64,000 nt of DNA from Hyparrhenia diplandra. Lineage: Eukaryota; Streptophyta; Magnoliopsida; Poales; Poaceae. This document shows positions 1 to 8,469 of the stretch, piece by piece. Under the pieces are notes generated by a model that worked only from the letters and a program-made list of their open reading frames with translations, did not search any database and had not been told where the DNA came from. The position numbers were made by a program, and so were the translations under genes. Numbering within the stretch: the stretch's first letter is position 1; every line of letters starts with the position of its first letter. The stretch is taken from contig JADLZK010001918.1 in assembly GCA_015847255.1 (NCBI GenBank), forward strand, positions 1,860,001 to 1,924,000, read 5' to 3'.

Positions 1-795
1 ATCCTCACTGAAGAATACACCTTTACAAATCAGTAATTACGTACTAATTGCTTGCCATTTTTACAAATCTGCATCCCTACCACATAGCTACCAATGTAGT
101 TTTCACAGTAATGTGCACTGTGCTACCAATGTGCTACTACAAATCCTACCTTCCAGGTTCCTATCTACCATGGCTACCAGCGCGCAAGGCTGCTGCAAGA
201 TAAATACCAAAACAACAGTTACAAAGAAGTGGGATTAGGTGAAGTACAGTACCTCGCTGCTCGCCTTTGCCTGCCGAGCTGCCGCTGGAGTTGTCTGCTT
301 CCCCGGCGCTCCTCAGCACCTGCTCCGCTCCAGCGCGGCGCGCTACGCCAGCCAGGTGAGCCGCGCCGGCGGGCGAGCCAGCCAGCCGCCGGATCTCCTC
401 CCAGCCTGCTCCTCCTCCCTTTTTGGCAGACTGACGCCGACGGCCGGGTCGCTCCGCCCGTGTCCGCCTTCCACGCCTTGGAGGCGCCGGCTGCCGGACG
501 CCCGAGTCGCCGCCCGCCAGATGCGCGGATCCGGATCCGGCGGAGACTGGCGAGTGCCGACAGCGAGCCGCAAATTTGGCCCCAATCGGCGCCGCAAAAT
601 CCGCGGCTCTGCCTCGCGCCTCCTAACGGTTGCCGACGGCTCCTTTCTTATCCCAGAGTCCGCTGGCGTGGGCTACAAGGCCGGCCTTGTTGCGGCCCAG
701 CCCAATATAGAATTCCAAACAAAGAGAGAGCCCAGGCCTTGTTACAGGAGTGGGCTAGTCGCTTCTCTTCTTCTCCGGAACAGGCTCTAGATTGA
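1..795 (-). other. Possible 5' end of a minus-strand gene, partial
   Basis: The block 230-795 is strongly GC-rich, and its upstream side (read on minus, about 660-790) carries GGGCTGGGCC and AGCCCA motifs typical of grass promoters. On minus, a candidate donor (GCAGCGAG then GTACTG) lies at 253/252. A pyrimidine-rich acceptor ending TTATCTTGCAG lies near 193, a start codon at 171-169 (M-V-D-R-N-L-E), and another donor (GAAG then GTAGG) at 150/149. This would be a GC-rich untranslated first exon, a short intron and a small second exon running off the window. Reading frames of 183-188 residues on plus look compositional. No family is recognised. It may equally be a captured promoter fragment. 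Confidence 0.3.
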
Positions 796-796
796 T

Positions 797-798
<2 letters not shown>

Positions 799-835
<37 letters not shown>
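799..835. repeat. Poly(T) tract, 37 nt
   Basis: An uninterrupted run of T. It could be the poly(A) tail of a minus-strand retroposon or a simple microsatellite expansion. I could not find flanking duplications, so I leave it as a homopolymer. 836-1040 holds nothing I recognise. Confidence 0.9.
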
Positions 836-836
<1 letters not shown>

Positions 837-1040
837 GTTGTTGTTGTATACAGCACTTGACAAAATGTATGTAGATTCATTTCTCAAAAAAACGTGTACA
901 AGTTACCAAAGTTTCAGTGCAGCGAAGAAGCAAATTCCATAGCTTATGTGTTTCGATATTATTGTAAAATATTTTACTATCTTGATTCAACTGTAGTGTC
1001 AGAATTGAGTGCAATACAATCAATATGTTAGTAGCTCATG

Positions 1041-1414
1041 CATACATATAGGAAGCCCCTCTATAATTTTTTTTTTTTTCCTTTTTGACGGAGAAGCTCC
1101 TCTATCCTTGGCACACTACTGCCACTTCGCCTTTCCTTTGCATCCTGACACAACCAATGGTCGAAGAAATCCACGAAAATTCTCATTTACCTTGTTCATA
1201 TAAAATCGTAACCATCACGGATGATGTTTGGATATGGGGATAGATATGATGAGTCTCCACTCTCCATTACGAAATTTCAAATTAAGGCAGAGACATGACT
1301 TGTTCTCATATATATATATATATATATACATGTGGTGGACAACATATATAAATGTGAAGCACACTGTTACAAACTTTATTGTACAACAAATGTACACCGG
1401 TACCCTACCTCGTA
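1041..1414 (+). ncRNA. Degenerate repeated unit (type B), microRNA site eroded
   Basis: Homologous over its length to 3625-3845 and 11575-11800. Shared landmarks are ACCATCACGGATGATG (about 1210), AAATTTCAAATTAAGGCAGAG (about 1270) and GTGGTGGACAACATATATAAA (about 1332). A CATATAGG TATA-like box and the CTCC leader precede it, interrupted by a T-rich stretch at 1069-1080. Where intact relatives have the miR2118-like site, this copy reads TTTGGATATGGGGATAGAT, so the site is damaged. It is followed by the upstream part of the next unit, which was split by the CACTA element at 1415. Confidence 0.4.
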
Positions 1415-2164
1415 CACTAGTACTGAAACGATTTTGCGAGAGACACCTCGTTTTTTCTCTTCCGTGGCGGGCAAAATTTATGCCCGTTACGGTTAATATC
1501 ACCGCCACATCCAGTTTTATTTTCTGTAGCGGGCATTTTTGCCCGTCCACGAAAAATAGATTTTGCGTGACGGGCATGTTAAAAATGCCCGCCACGGTTA
1601 ACATATATTTTTCCGTGACGGGCATTATAGCGTGCCCGCCACGGAAAATCAATTAACCGTGGCGGGCGCCCTATAAAGCCCGCAACTGAACATGCATAGG
1701 CCCAAGGCGCTGTTTGAGGCCCAAATGGCCCGTTAACGTCGTTACATGTGTATAAGCAGCAGTTAGGGTTTTGGGCACTCATCATTCACTCATCCTCACC
1801 CGATCCGCACTCACCTCTCCCCTCTCTCTGCGCTCCCTCTCCTCTCCCTCGTCGGCGCGCTCGCTCCCTCTCCCTCACCCTCCGTGGCGCTCCCTCTCCC
1901 TCTCCCTCGGCTCCTTCTATGGCGGCGGTAACCCTCTGGATCCGGCCACGGAGGGGAGGAGGCCGCCGAGATCCACACGCGGAGGCGGCGACCCTCCCCT
2001 CGGCGGTGCGTCCATGCGCCGCCGCCGCCCTCGGAGGGCGCGCCGGCGGATCCGTTGCCGGGCGTCGTCGTCGAGTGGAGAGTGGAACCCGCGCCCCGGG
2101 GCGGCGCGCGGATCCCGGCGCCCCGGCTCACGCCGGGCGCAGATCCACGAGGATCTAGCTCTTG

Positions 2165-2435
2165 AGCGCTGGCTCCGGCGGATCGACCGGCACCATCACG
2201 GGATCCGGCGCGGCGCTCCTCTGTCCGCGATTTCGCGATGGATCGGCGGGATCTGGCGGCGGCGCTCCCTCTGCCGGCGTTCCGCGCTTGGATCGATGGG
2301 ATCCGGCCGGGCGGGCGCCTCCTATCGGGCGTTCCGCGCGCTGGATCGATGGGTTCCGGCGGCGCGCGCCTCCTGCTGGCGATTCCGGCGGATCCGTGGT
2401 GGCGCTCCTTCCGGGCGGCGGATCCGGCGTTAAGA
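2165..2435 (+). repeat. Imperfect ~55-65 bp tandem repeats rich in GGATCC/GGATCGATGGG
   Basis: Successive blocks each contain a GCGCTCCTC-like start, a TTCCGCGC core and GGATCGATGGGATCC-like or GGATCCG ends. I read about four to five copies. They explain the several overlapping long frames in this stretch, which therefore should not be read as a protein gene. Confidence 0.6.
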
Positions 2436-2493
2436 TTAGCTGGATCCGCAAAGTGGATCGACCGGATCGGACGCCGGCGGGCACTGGAACCCT

Positions 2494-2535
2494 AGATGGG
2501 CTCGGCGGGCCTGTAGATGGGCTCGGCGGGCCTGT
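2494..2535 (+). repeat. Perfect 21-bp tandem duplication
   Basis: Two identical adjacent 21-bp copies (2494-2514 and 2515-2535) beginning AGATGGGCTCGG, between two CCCTAG/CTAGGG motifs. Likely slippage inside CACTA 1. Confidence 0.9.
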
Positions 2536-2749
2536 CTAGGGTTTCTTGTATTTTTTTTTTTTGAAAACCTTTACCGTGACGGGCATTCTAATTCACCCAC
2601 CATGGGATAATCCATAAGCGTGGTGGGCATCAGAGCCGCCGCGGTTAATCATGCGATTTACCGTGACCTTTCATTGGTGACGGGCCTAAATGCCCGCCAC
2701 GCAAAATAAGATTCGCCCGTCACGCAAAATTATTTGGGTGCTAGTGGTA

Positions 2750-3165
2750 TCGGCGATCACCCATCCAACATATATAAAGAGGCTCCCCCTGGCATGCTTG
2801 CACTCCATAAAATTCCATTTCCTTTGCATATGACACAATCGAAATTCATCCACATAATATCCTTGGACGGTTTCCCGTTATGTGTGGGGATGGAATGCAC
2901 TGGGATTCAAGAGAGGGCTCAGAGATAGACCACGAGTGTTTGGAACAGACATGATCTCACCGATCGCGAAGGAGCGACCCGACCTGATGAGGCTGATCAG
3001 CCTGCATTTTGTGTTGTGGTGGAATCCAGTATGTACGTCCTCTTTTGTCATATGAACAACACTGCAAACTTTGAGGAGGCATGTCGCGGGAGAGGAGTAC
3101 AAAGTGGCGTCGTTTTGACGTCAGCCAGTCAACGTCATCTTACTATTACTAATTAGAGGCTCCAA
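2750..3165 (+). ncRNA. Candidate 21-PHAS-like unit U1
   Basis: Box CGATCACCCATCCAAC at about 2754, TATA box TATATAAAG at 2771-2779, leader with GAGGCTCC. The miR2118-like site is at 2885-2906, core GGGATGGAATGCACTGGGA, about 114 nt after the TATA. A conserved downstream block GACATGATCTCA follows at 2949. A 32-codon frame (2830-2928) starting MTQSKF runs through the site. No long reading frame, so a noncoding precursor is the simplest view. The promoter and site arrangement matches known grass miR2118-dependent phasiRNA loci; the function is inferred. CACTA 1 sits directly upstream of the promoter box. Confidence 0.55.
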
Positions 3166-3624
3166 AGGAGACACCACGTTAATTCTCATCAGACGCGCTA
3201 AGAAAAAAGGTAAATCCTAGAAATTCTCATAATAATCAGAAAAATTTAGCCTTTGATTTGGTTGACTCTAATCGTGATCACGAATATTAGCCATTACATC
3301 TATTGAGATTTATTAAAGTTTTACCCACCACTACTGTTATAAGAAATACATAAAGTAACCCTGTCACGCCCGAGGATTGGGCCATGGGAGGCCAGCCAGC
3401 CAGCCCAAGCTGCGCGTGGCCACCAAGAAGAGGGCAGCCGCCCCGCGCGCCGTCATCATCTCACGGTGAAAGGAGTAAATAAATTAATTAGGAAATAAGG
3501 AGATTGAGTTGAAATAAAATTAGGTTGCTTTGTAAAGAGGTATTCAGATCTGTAAGAAACCTCTTAAAGATTGCTTAGCGTGTAAGTTTTCTCCGGATTA
3601 TAAATATAAAAAAAGCCTCAAAAA
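3166..3624. other. Spacer with a possible LTR start fragment
   Basis: A stretch beginning TGTCACGCCCGAGG at 3362 resembles the 5' terminus of grass Ty3/Gypsy LTRs, followed by about 110 bp of GC-rich sequence and then AT-rich sequence. No matching 3' end or TSD was found, so this is only a possible truncated LTR. The first 190 bases hold nothing I recognise. Confidence 0.25.
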
Positions 3625-4330
3625 TTCTCATGTACCTTGTTCTTAAAATTGTAACCATCACGGATGATGTTTGGATATTGGGAAAGAAATGATGAGTCCC
3701 CACTCTCCAGCACGAAATTTCAAATTAAGGCAGAGACATGACTTGTTCTTATATATCCATGTGGTGGACAACATATATAAATGTGAAGCACACTGTTACA
3801 AACTTTATTGTACAACAAATGTATACCGGTACCTATCTTCCTGGTGTCAGCTATCACCCATCCAACATATAAAGAGGCTCCACCCCTTGGCATGCTTCCA
3901 CTCCATAAACGTTTCCTCCTTTTCGCATTTCCTTTGCATATATGACACAATCGAAATTCATCTACATAATATCCATGGACGAGTTTCGGTTATGTATGGG
4001 GATGGGATGCACTGGGATAGAAGAGAGGGGTCGAACCTGATGAGGCTGATCAGCCAACATGTTGCACTGCAGTGTGGAATCCAGTATGCACGTCGTCTTT
4101 ATGCCAAACATTGAGGAGACATGTCGCAGGAGATGTCGAACCAGTAAAACATGGTGGTGTCATTTTGTCAGCCAGTCAACGGCATAGTGGATTCAAGGAG
4201 CAATATATGCAGTGATGCCACGTTCATGCATATTGAGAGTAGCAAGTGTTCTCGTCAATCATGATGTCCAACAGATTGGGAAGACGGGCGTGAATGATGA
4301 TCATTTGCATGGTTAGCTGTGGAAACTAGG
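3625..4330 (+). ncRNA. Candidate 21-PHAS-like unit U2
   Basis: A type B body with an eroded site (TTTGGATATTGGGAAAG near 3670) leads into a complete type A unit. That unit has box CTATCACCCATCCAAC (about 3851), TATA CATATAAAG (3866-3874) and a miR2118-like site at 3997-4018 with core GGGATGGGATGCACTGGGA, 130 nt after the TATA. A 32-codon frame (3942-4040) again begins MTQSKF and crosses the site. The downstream body (CAGCCAACATGTTGCACTGC onward) is shared with U1 and U3 up to a GATGATCATTTGCATGG block at about 4297. It is one of the least degraded copies. Confidence 0.6.
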
Positions 4331-4904
4331 CACACATACTTAATATAATGTGATCTCGATCAGACGAACATATATTATTTATTTGATTGCCAAATTATGT
4401 TAGGTTTACTAAATTATCACTACTAAGAGAGTCAAAATGAATGTAGAGGCAAAAATAGGAACTGTTAGTATGTCTATAGAAATTAATTTCTACATGCAGC
4501 CAAAAGACAACTGCCCCTCTAGAATTCCCAGAGGCATCTAGAAACATAACCGCCTCTGGAGATCGATCTGCAACTGCAATGCTGATTTTCTTCTCCACTC
4601 AAGCATATTTATATTTTTTTTATTCAAAATTAGAACATCTTTGCAATATGCATAATTTTCTTGCCATATATAAAATTTTCATTCTCCTAAATCTGAAATT
4701 TCATTTCCCACCTCTGGAAACACATCCAAAATAGTTTCATATATATTTTCTGCATTATATTCATATCATAAATAGTAATAGAACCGACGCATCATCTACA
4801 TCTATACACACAATTCAATCCAATGCATGCAAACATCATACTGAATAATAATTAAGTTGCACTATATGCATATTAGTACTTTTTAATATACTTCACTAAA
4901 TTTG
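4331..4904 (+). repeat. AT-rich repeated spacer, copy 1
   Basis: Homologous to 23220-23755 and 38050-38560. Shared text includes CAAATTATGTTAGGTTTACT, GGAACTGTTAGTATGTCTATAG-like sequence, a GCCTCTAGA motif with its inverse, TTTGAAATTTCATTTCCCACC and a CAATCCAATGCA tail. The inverted TCTAGA/GAGGCGG pieces suggest an old miniature inverted-repeat element inside it. No coding potential. Confidence 0.6.
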
Positions 4905-5175
4905 AAATTGGTTGATAGTCATTGTTCACGGGACAGTGGAAGAAAGCCATGGAAATTCGCTAGTAACCATATCGATGATTTCTGGGTATTTATTGGAATA
5001 GAAAAAGAGGAACGGAGTCTCGAAGCAAGAGGCCAATATCTAAATCTCCTATAAGAGAGCCTCCCACTAGGGGAGTTCTGCGGGTTTTGATTGGCTAGAT
5101 GATTTGGTAACTGAAATCTAAATCTTCTACACCTATAGCCTTCTGAGTTTCCGTCACTGGTAACTGCAACATACA
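4905..5175 (+). ncRNA. Degenerate repeated unit with deleted site
   Basis: Matches 23900-24030 (GTTCACGGGACAGTGGAAGAAAG against GTTCATGGGTCAGTGGAAG). At 4989 the text runs TATTTATTGGAATAGAAAAAG. The GGGATGCACTGGGAT part of the microRNA site is missing while both flanks (TATATATTGG and GATAGAAAAGAGGAG in relatives) are kept. Confidence 0.35.
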
Positions 5176-5199
5176 CCACGAATTGAAAGCCGGGGTCGT

Positions 5200-6090
5200 C
5201 AGCTGGGCTCCTGGCCTACTGCCTCCGATGTCCTATCCCTCTGCGCTAATCTCCGTCCCCGGCCGTCGTCCCGCCTCCTCTCCTTCCACGCCTGTCCTGC
5301 TTCCCCAACCTATGAGAACACTTCCTATAAATCTGACCCGCTAGAGGAAGGGACGTCGGGCGAGGCGGCGGTTGGGGGAGTGTCGACCGGCGAAGATCGC
5401 CGGTGGGGAAGATGAAGTGGGGCCTCGGTGCCTCCGCCCGCTGCGCTGCCGGTCTCCTCCTATCCCTCTTGCGCTGCTCCCGATGGCGGCCTTCATCCCC
5501 GTGGTAGCCATGTGGCGGCGACGGCGTTTATGCGGGAGGCGGCGCTCTCCTTCCTGCAGCGACCAGGCGGCGCGTCCTAGCAAACAGCGACCGGGCGGCG
5601 CTCCCTCTATTGCCGCCACGCGAGGCGCCAATCAAATCGGTGGTCTTTCCCCTACCCGGACGGCGGCCGCGCTGGTTGCCCTGCCGACCCGGCGGCGGCT
5701 GCGGGCGCCCTGGCGGTCCTCCCCACACCGCCCGGCCCACGCCCGGTTGCTCTCCCTGCATCGGCGAGTCAACAAAACTTCACGGCGAATCCCGCCGGCT
5801 ACCAGCGGCGCATCACGCCGAGGGGCGTCGTTCGGCCGCGGATCCAGTCGATGTAGTGAATCGGGCCAGCCGCGACGCCCTCCCCCGCCTCTCGGTGTTT
5901 GCGACGGCGGCAGCTTCCCCCGTCTCTTCCCCACGATGGAGCGAGCTAGCGGTCCTGCGTGGAAGCTGCTCTAGCAGGGTCGGACCTGGAAGCAGTTGGC
6001 CAGCATGCACTGCTTGGATTGGGAGATTAGGTCCATCGATCTATTTTCCTGTTCGCGTTCGATGGATTTGATGTCAACAGCGTTGTACAG
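5200..6090 (+). other. Gene-like GC-rich segment with TATA box and splice donor
   Basis: CT-rich sequence, a TATA-like CCTATAAATC at about 5325, a GC-rich exon-like block to about 6070 and a good donor (TTGTACAG then GTATTC) at 6090/6091. The longest frame (5372-5974, 200 residues) is proline/arginine-rich, has competing frames on both strands and no recognisable domain, so I do not call a protein. It looks like the promoter and first exon of a gene that continues nowhere. The adjoining Helitron-like terminus suggests capture by a Helitron, but that is inference. Confidence 0.35.
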
Positions 6091-6603
6091 GTATTCTTCA
6101 ATGTTTTTTTTAACTCTGAATTAGTGCTGAATATTTTGGTTTAGTTTGTATCGTCTCATTAGTTCTCAAGATTTACTACTAATATTTGAAAATTCCTGGT
6201 ACTACTCAAGATTTTTTTGTTTATACTGCACTGTGTATGAGTGTTTACCTTTTTGTTTTTAGTATGGCTGTTTTACGGTTTAGGAGGAGAGAAAAATCTT
6301 GATAGATCAAAAACGTGGTACCCGTGATGCATTTCTCGAAAAAAGTGACGCAATTTTGCTATGTTCTCTCCGTGAATCATCACACGCATGGAAAGTATAT
6401 GTTCATACGAGATACCGAGTTGACAACCCTTCTTACCTATGAACTCTCTTTCCTTCTGTAAGAAAGATCAATAATTAATTTAGAAAATATTGCAACAGTT
6501 TTTGCTTCACAATCCTCTTGAAAATTTCATATGTACCAAAAAAATTATATGTGTCTAACAATTAAGAAAAAAGAAACCTAACCTATATAAATTCAATCTC
6601 CAT

Positions 6604-6797
6604 ACCCGCAGCAACGCGTGAGGATACATATATATCATGTATATACTTATATTTATTTATATAGCATAGCGGTTCCTTATGTCCTATTTCACTTAACTCA
6701 ATTCAAATTACTTTTGCATCGTATCATGGAATCCTATCTTATAATCGTTGCGTTCTTTCTAAATTCCCAGCAACGCGGCGGGGAAGATTCACCTAGT
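6604..6797 (+). mobile_element. Possible Helitron 3' terminus
   Basis: The sequence CCCAGCAACGCGGCGGGG followed by AAGATTCACCTAGT ends at 6797. Plant Helitrons end in CTRR preceded by a short GC hairpin, and grass families often show GCAACGCGCGGGG then CTAGT, from memory. A related CCCGCAGCAACGCGTGAGG sits at 6604-6622. The 5' TC end was not located, and 6091-6600 is AT-rich intron-like sequence. If real, the element could carry the GC-rich segment at 5200-6090. Confidence 0.35.
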
Positions 6798-6869
6798 TTC
6801 TAATAGACACATAACCTCGGTATTCTTGAACAAGCTGCCCAATAAACGCCGTCTTCTTGCTGTGAACAA

Positions 6870-7010
6870 ATTTTGAGGCCCACTTTAGCACCATGAATGA
6901 GTGGAGAATGAAATCCTAGCAAGGGAAACCGATATGCCAGTACACGTACATACATATATCGTGACTTACTAAAAGCAAAATGAAGTTCAACCAGTGTCAA
7001 CCTGTAAGCT
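6870..7010 (+). repeat. Tail of a repeated type A unit
   Basis: ACCATGAATGAGTGGAGAATGAAATCC and CCGATATGCCAGTACACG-like text match 12340-12410, the distal end of unit U3. It marks where the repeated unit resumes after the possible Helitron. Confidence 0.5.
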
Positions 7011-7014
7011 TCAT

Positions 7015-7351
7015 GACCCCATATTATCTTGTTAAGTACTTATGCTTGGTTATTTTCATTATTTGGACAAAAATCCTGGATGGGTGCAAATGGCAATGGT
7101 TGTGAGGATTATGATGGGGATGACTAGGTGTGAGGTCAACCAGTCGACCGTTCCTGTGGCTTTGGAGGCACCCTAGAGTTATCTTTAGTTATTCATTTGC
7201 TTAGACTTGGATGATATTTGTGTAATGAATTAAAGTTCTCGATGTAATAAGGCACTGAGCTCGATGCTCTCTTTTTAATTTTTCTCTATATGTGTGTGAT
7301 TGATTCCTTGGTGCACATGTGGTTCGTATCCAATTTGTTTTAAAATTGGGT
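7015..7351 (+). mobile_element. Truncated LTR 3' end (Gypsy-like)
   Basis: Ends ATTGGGTGTGACA. It shares the layout of the last 330 bp of the solo LTR at 8470-10990: GTCAACCAGTCGACCGTTCC against CACCAGTCAGCTATCCC, then TGTAATGAAT, an AAAGTT...AATAAGG segment and a TGTGATTGATTCC tail. The 5' part of the LTR is absent and no TSD can be assigned. 7352-8255 contains no feature I can support; an 80-codon plus frame (7597-7839) has no recognisable similarity. Confidence 0.45.
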
Positions 7352-8469
7352 GTGACAGTTTCTTTCAATATTTTTTAGCTTTCCTTTCCATTGTATATGG
7401 CAACCAACTAAATAACGACTCAGCTACAAAAGCATTCTTACATGAACACTAGTCATCACTCCTCACCTACTCTTTCTTCATGATTTTATAAACTGTATTT
7501 ATTTACTTGCTCCCTCAGAATGAGTAGTATATATATATATATAGATGCTTCAGATGTGAAATGAGACGAACAAAATGGGCACATTAAGTCCCTCTTGTGG
7601 TAGCTAGCTGTATATTGGTTCGTGGACAAGAAGTTTTCGAGGTTGTGCTCACAGCAGGTTGGGTTTCAGCTTTAGTTCCCGCATTGCTTACTTTGCCACA
7701 TGCATGGAAGAATATAGGGCATATTGTGTTTTTTTCTACTGCAGTGCGATTGTGTAACTCCTTAGGCATGGAAAGCACCAGGAAAACACAATGCATATAC
7801 AGATTAGGACGAACTGCAACTTGTTTGCGTGACCACTAATTTGCACCCAGGGACGGATCTAGGGCTGTTTGTTGCTGTCAGGTGACAGTAACGATTTTTG
7901 GTGATTTCCATTACAAATTGATACTCATATGTGCAATTAATCTATAGTGTAGTAGATGTGACATAATATTAGGCTGGATCCGTTACTGTTTGCACTATCG
8001 GCCGGTTGTGATTGTTGTAGGAACTGTACTGTGGCTCGATACTGTTGTAGCCTAGGAATTTTGATTTTATTTGGTCAATAATTTTTGCTTTGTTGAACCC
8101 TCGCAAGTCTGAAGCCTCTCTTGTAGTGTGATGAGCTCATCAGGTGCCACTTGGGACTGTCCCAAAGTGTAGCAATTGGCCTTTTGCAGTGTTAAATATA
8201 TGTCAAATATGCGTACAATTTGGTTATATTATGTTGGGATGGTGGAAGAAAACTATTTTTTTTTCAAAAACGAGCTAGCTCGTTCTTCATTAAGAGAGGT
8301 TAGGAAAAATCCAACAGAAATACAAATTCTCACCCGAGCATGGTGAGGTGCCATGTTGGGGGTGGGAGAACACATTACACAAGGCTAACAGTGGCGCTTC
8401 GAGTGTTGTACTAGCTGAAGAACAATTTTGTGACTAGAGGGAGGCACGCCTGAATTAACCGATGGCTGC

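Larger units (their letters stand above)
1745..2540 (+). other. Captured gene-like segment inside CACTA 1
   Basis: From 1745 the sequence reads like a grass gene 5' end: TGTATAAGC TATA-like box (about 1749), CT-rich leader (1795-1915), then a GC-rich exon-like stretch with an ATG at 1919. Plus-strand frames reach 136-220 residues but are arginine/proline-rich, mutually overlapping and without a recognisable domain. CACTA elements of grasses are known to carry host gene fragments (Pack-CACTA). I infer capture but cannot name a donor gene. A de novo GC-rich transposon leader is the alternative. Confidence 0.4.
1415..2746. mobile_element. CACTA (En/Spm) non-autonomous transposon 1
   Basis: The ends are CACTAGTACTGAAACG at 1415 and, inverted, CACTAGCACCCAAAT at 2746. 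They are flanked by perfect 3-bp TSDs GTA (1412-1414 and 2747-2749). A 3-bp TSD and CACTA termini are diagnostic of the superfamily. Subterminal regions (1460-1670 and 2570-2725) carry many direct and inverted copies of a GTGGCGGGC/GCCCGCCACGG-type motif, the usual transposase-binding arrays. No transposase reading frame is present. Joining the flanks restores a repeated unit matching 3830-3870, so the empty site can be reconstructed by eye. The interior carries a promoter-like and exon-like GC-rich segment, listed separately. It belongs to the same family as the element at 21193-21737. Confidence 0.9.

Noticed and set aside
229..795. Two long overlapping plus frames (183 and 188 codons)
   Set aside because: GC-rich, proline/arginine/serine-rich translations in competing frames, with splice-like signals on the opposite strand. 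Composition explains them.
1308..1332. (TA)n stretch as a TATA promoter
   Set aside because: A simple dinucleotide run inside a unit body. Sister copies at 3751 and 11714 lack it.
2830..2928. Disease-resistance (NLR) gene suggested by the G-M-G-C-T-G peptide
   Set aside because: The P-loop lysine and all other NB-ARC motifs are absent, and frames end within 27-77 codons. Only the codon phase is similar.
3378..3400. GCCATGGGAGGCCAGCC as a further miR2118 site
   Set aside because: Matches only the central ATGGGAGGC; neither the GGAAT half nor the seed-pairing TCAGGA half is present, and no unit promoter precedes it.
5372..5974. 200-codon plus frame
   Set aside because: Several equally open frames on both strands, no domain, and a splice donor after the block. 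I annotate the segment as gene-like rather than a protein.
3362..7351. A single LTR element from TGTCACGCCC (3362) to GGGTGTGACA (7351)
   Set aside because: Recognisable repeated-unit sequence lies between the two ends and the flanking pentamers do not match.
7597..7839. 80-codon plus frame
   Set aside because: No similarity recognised, a minus frame of similar length overlaps, and there are no promoter or splice signals.
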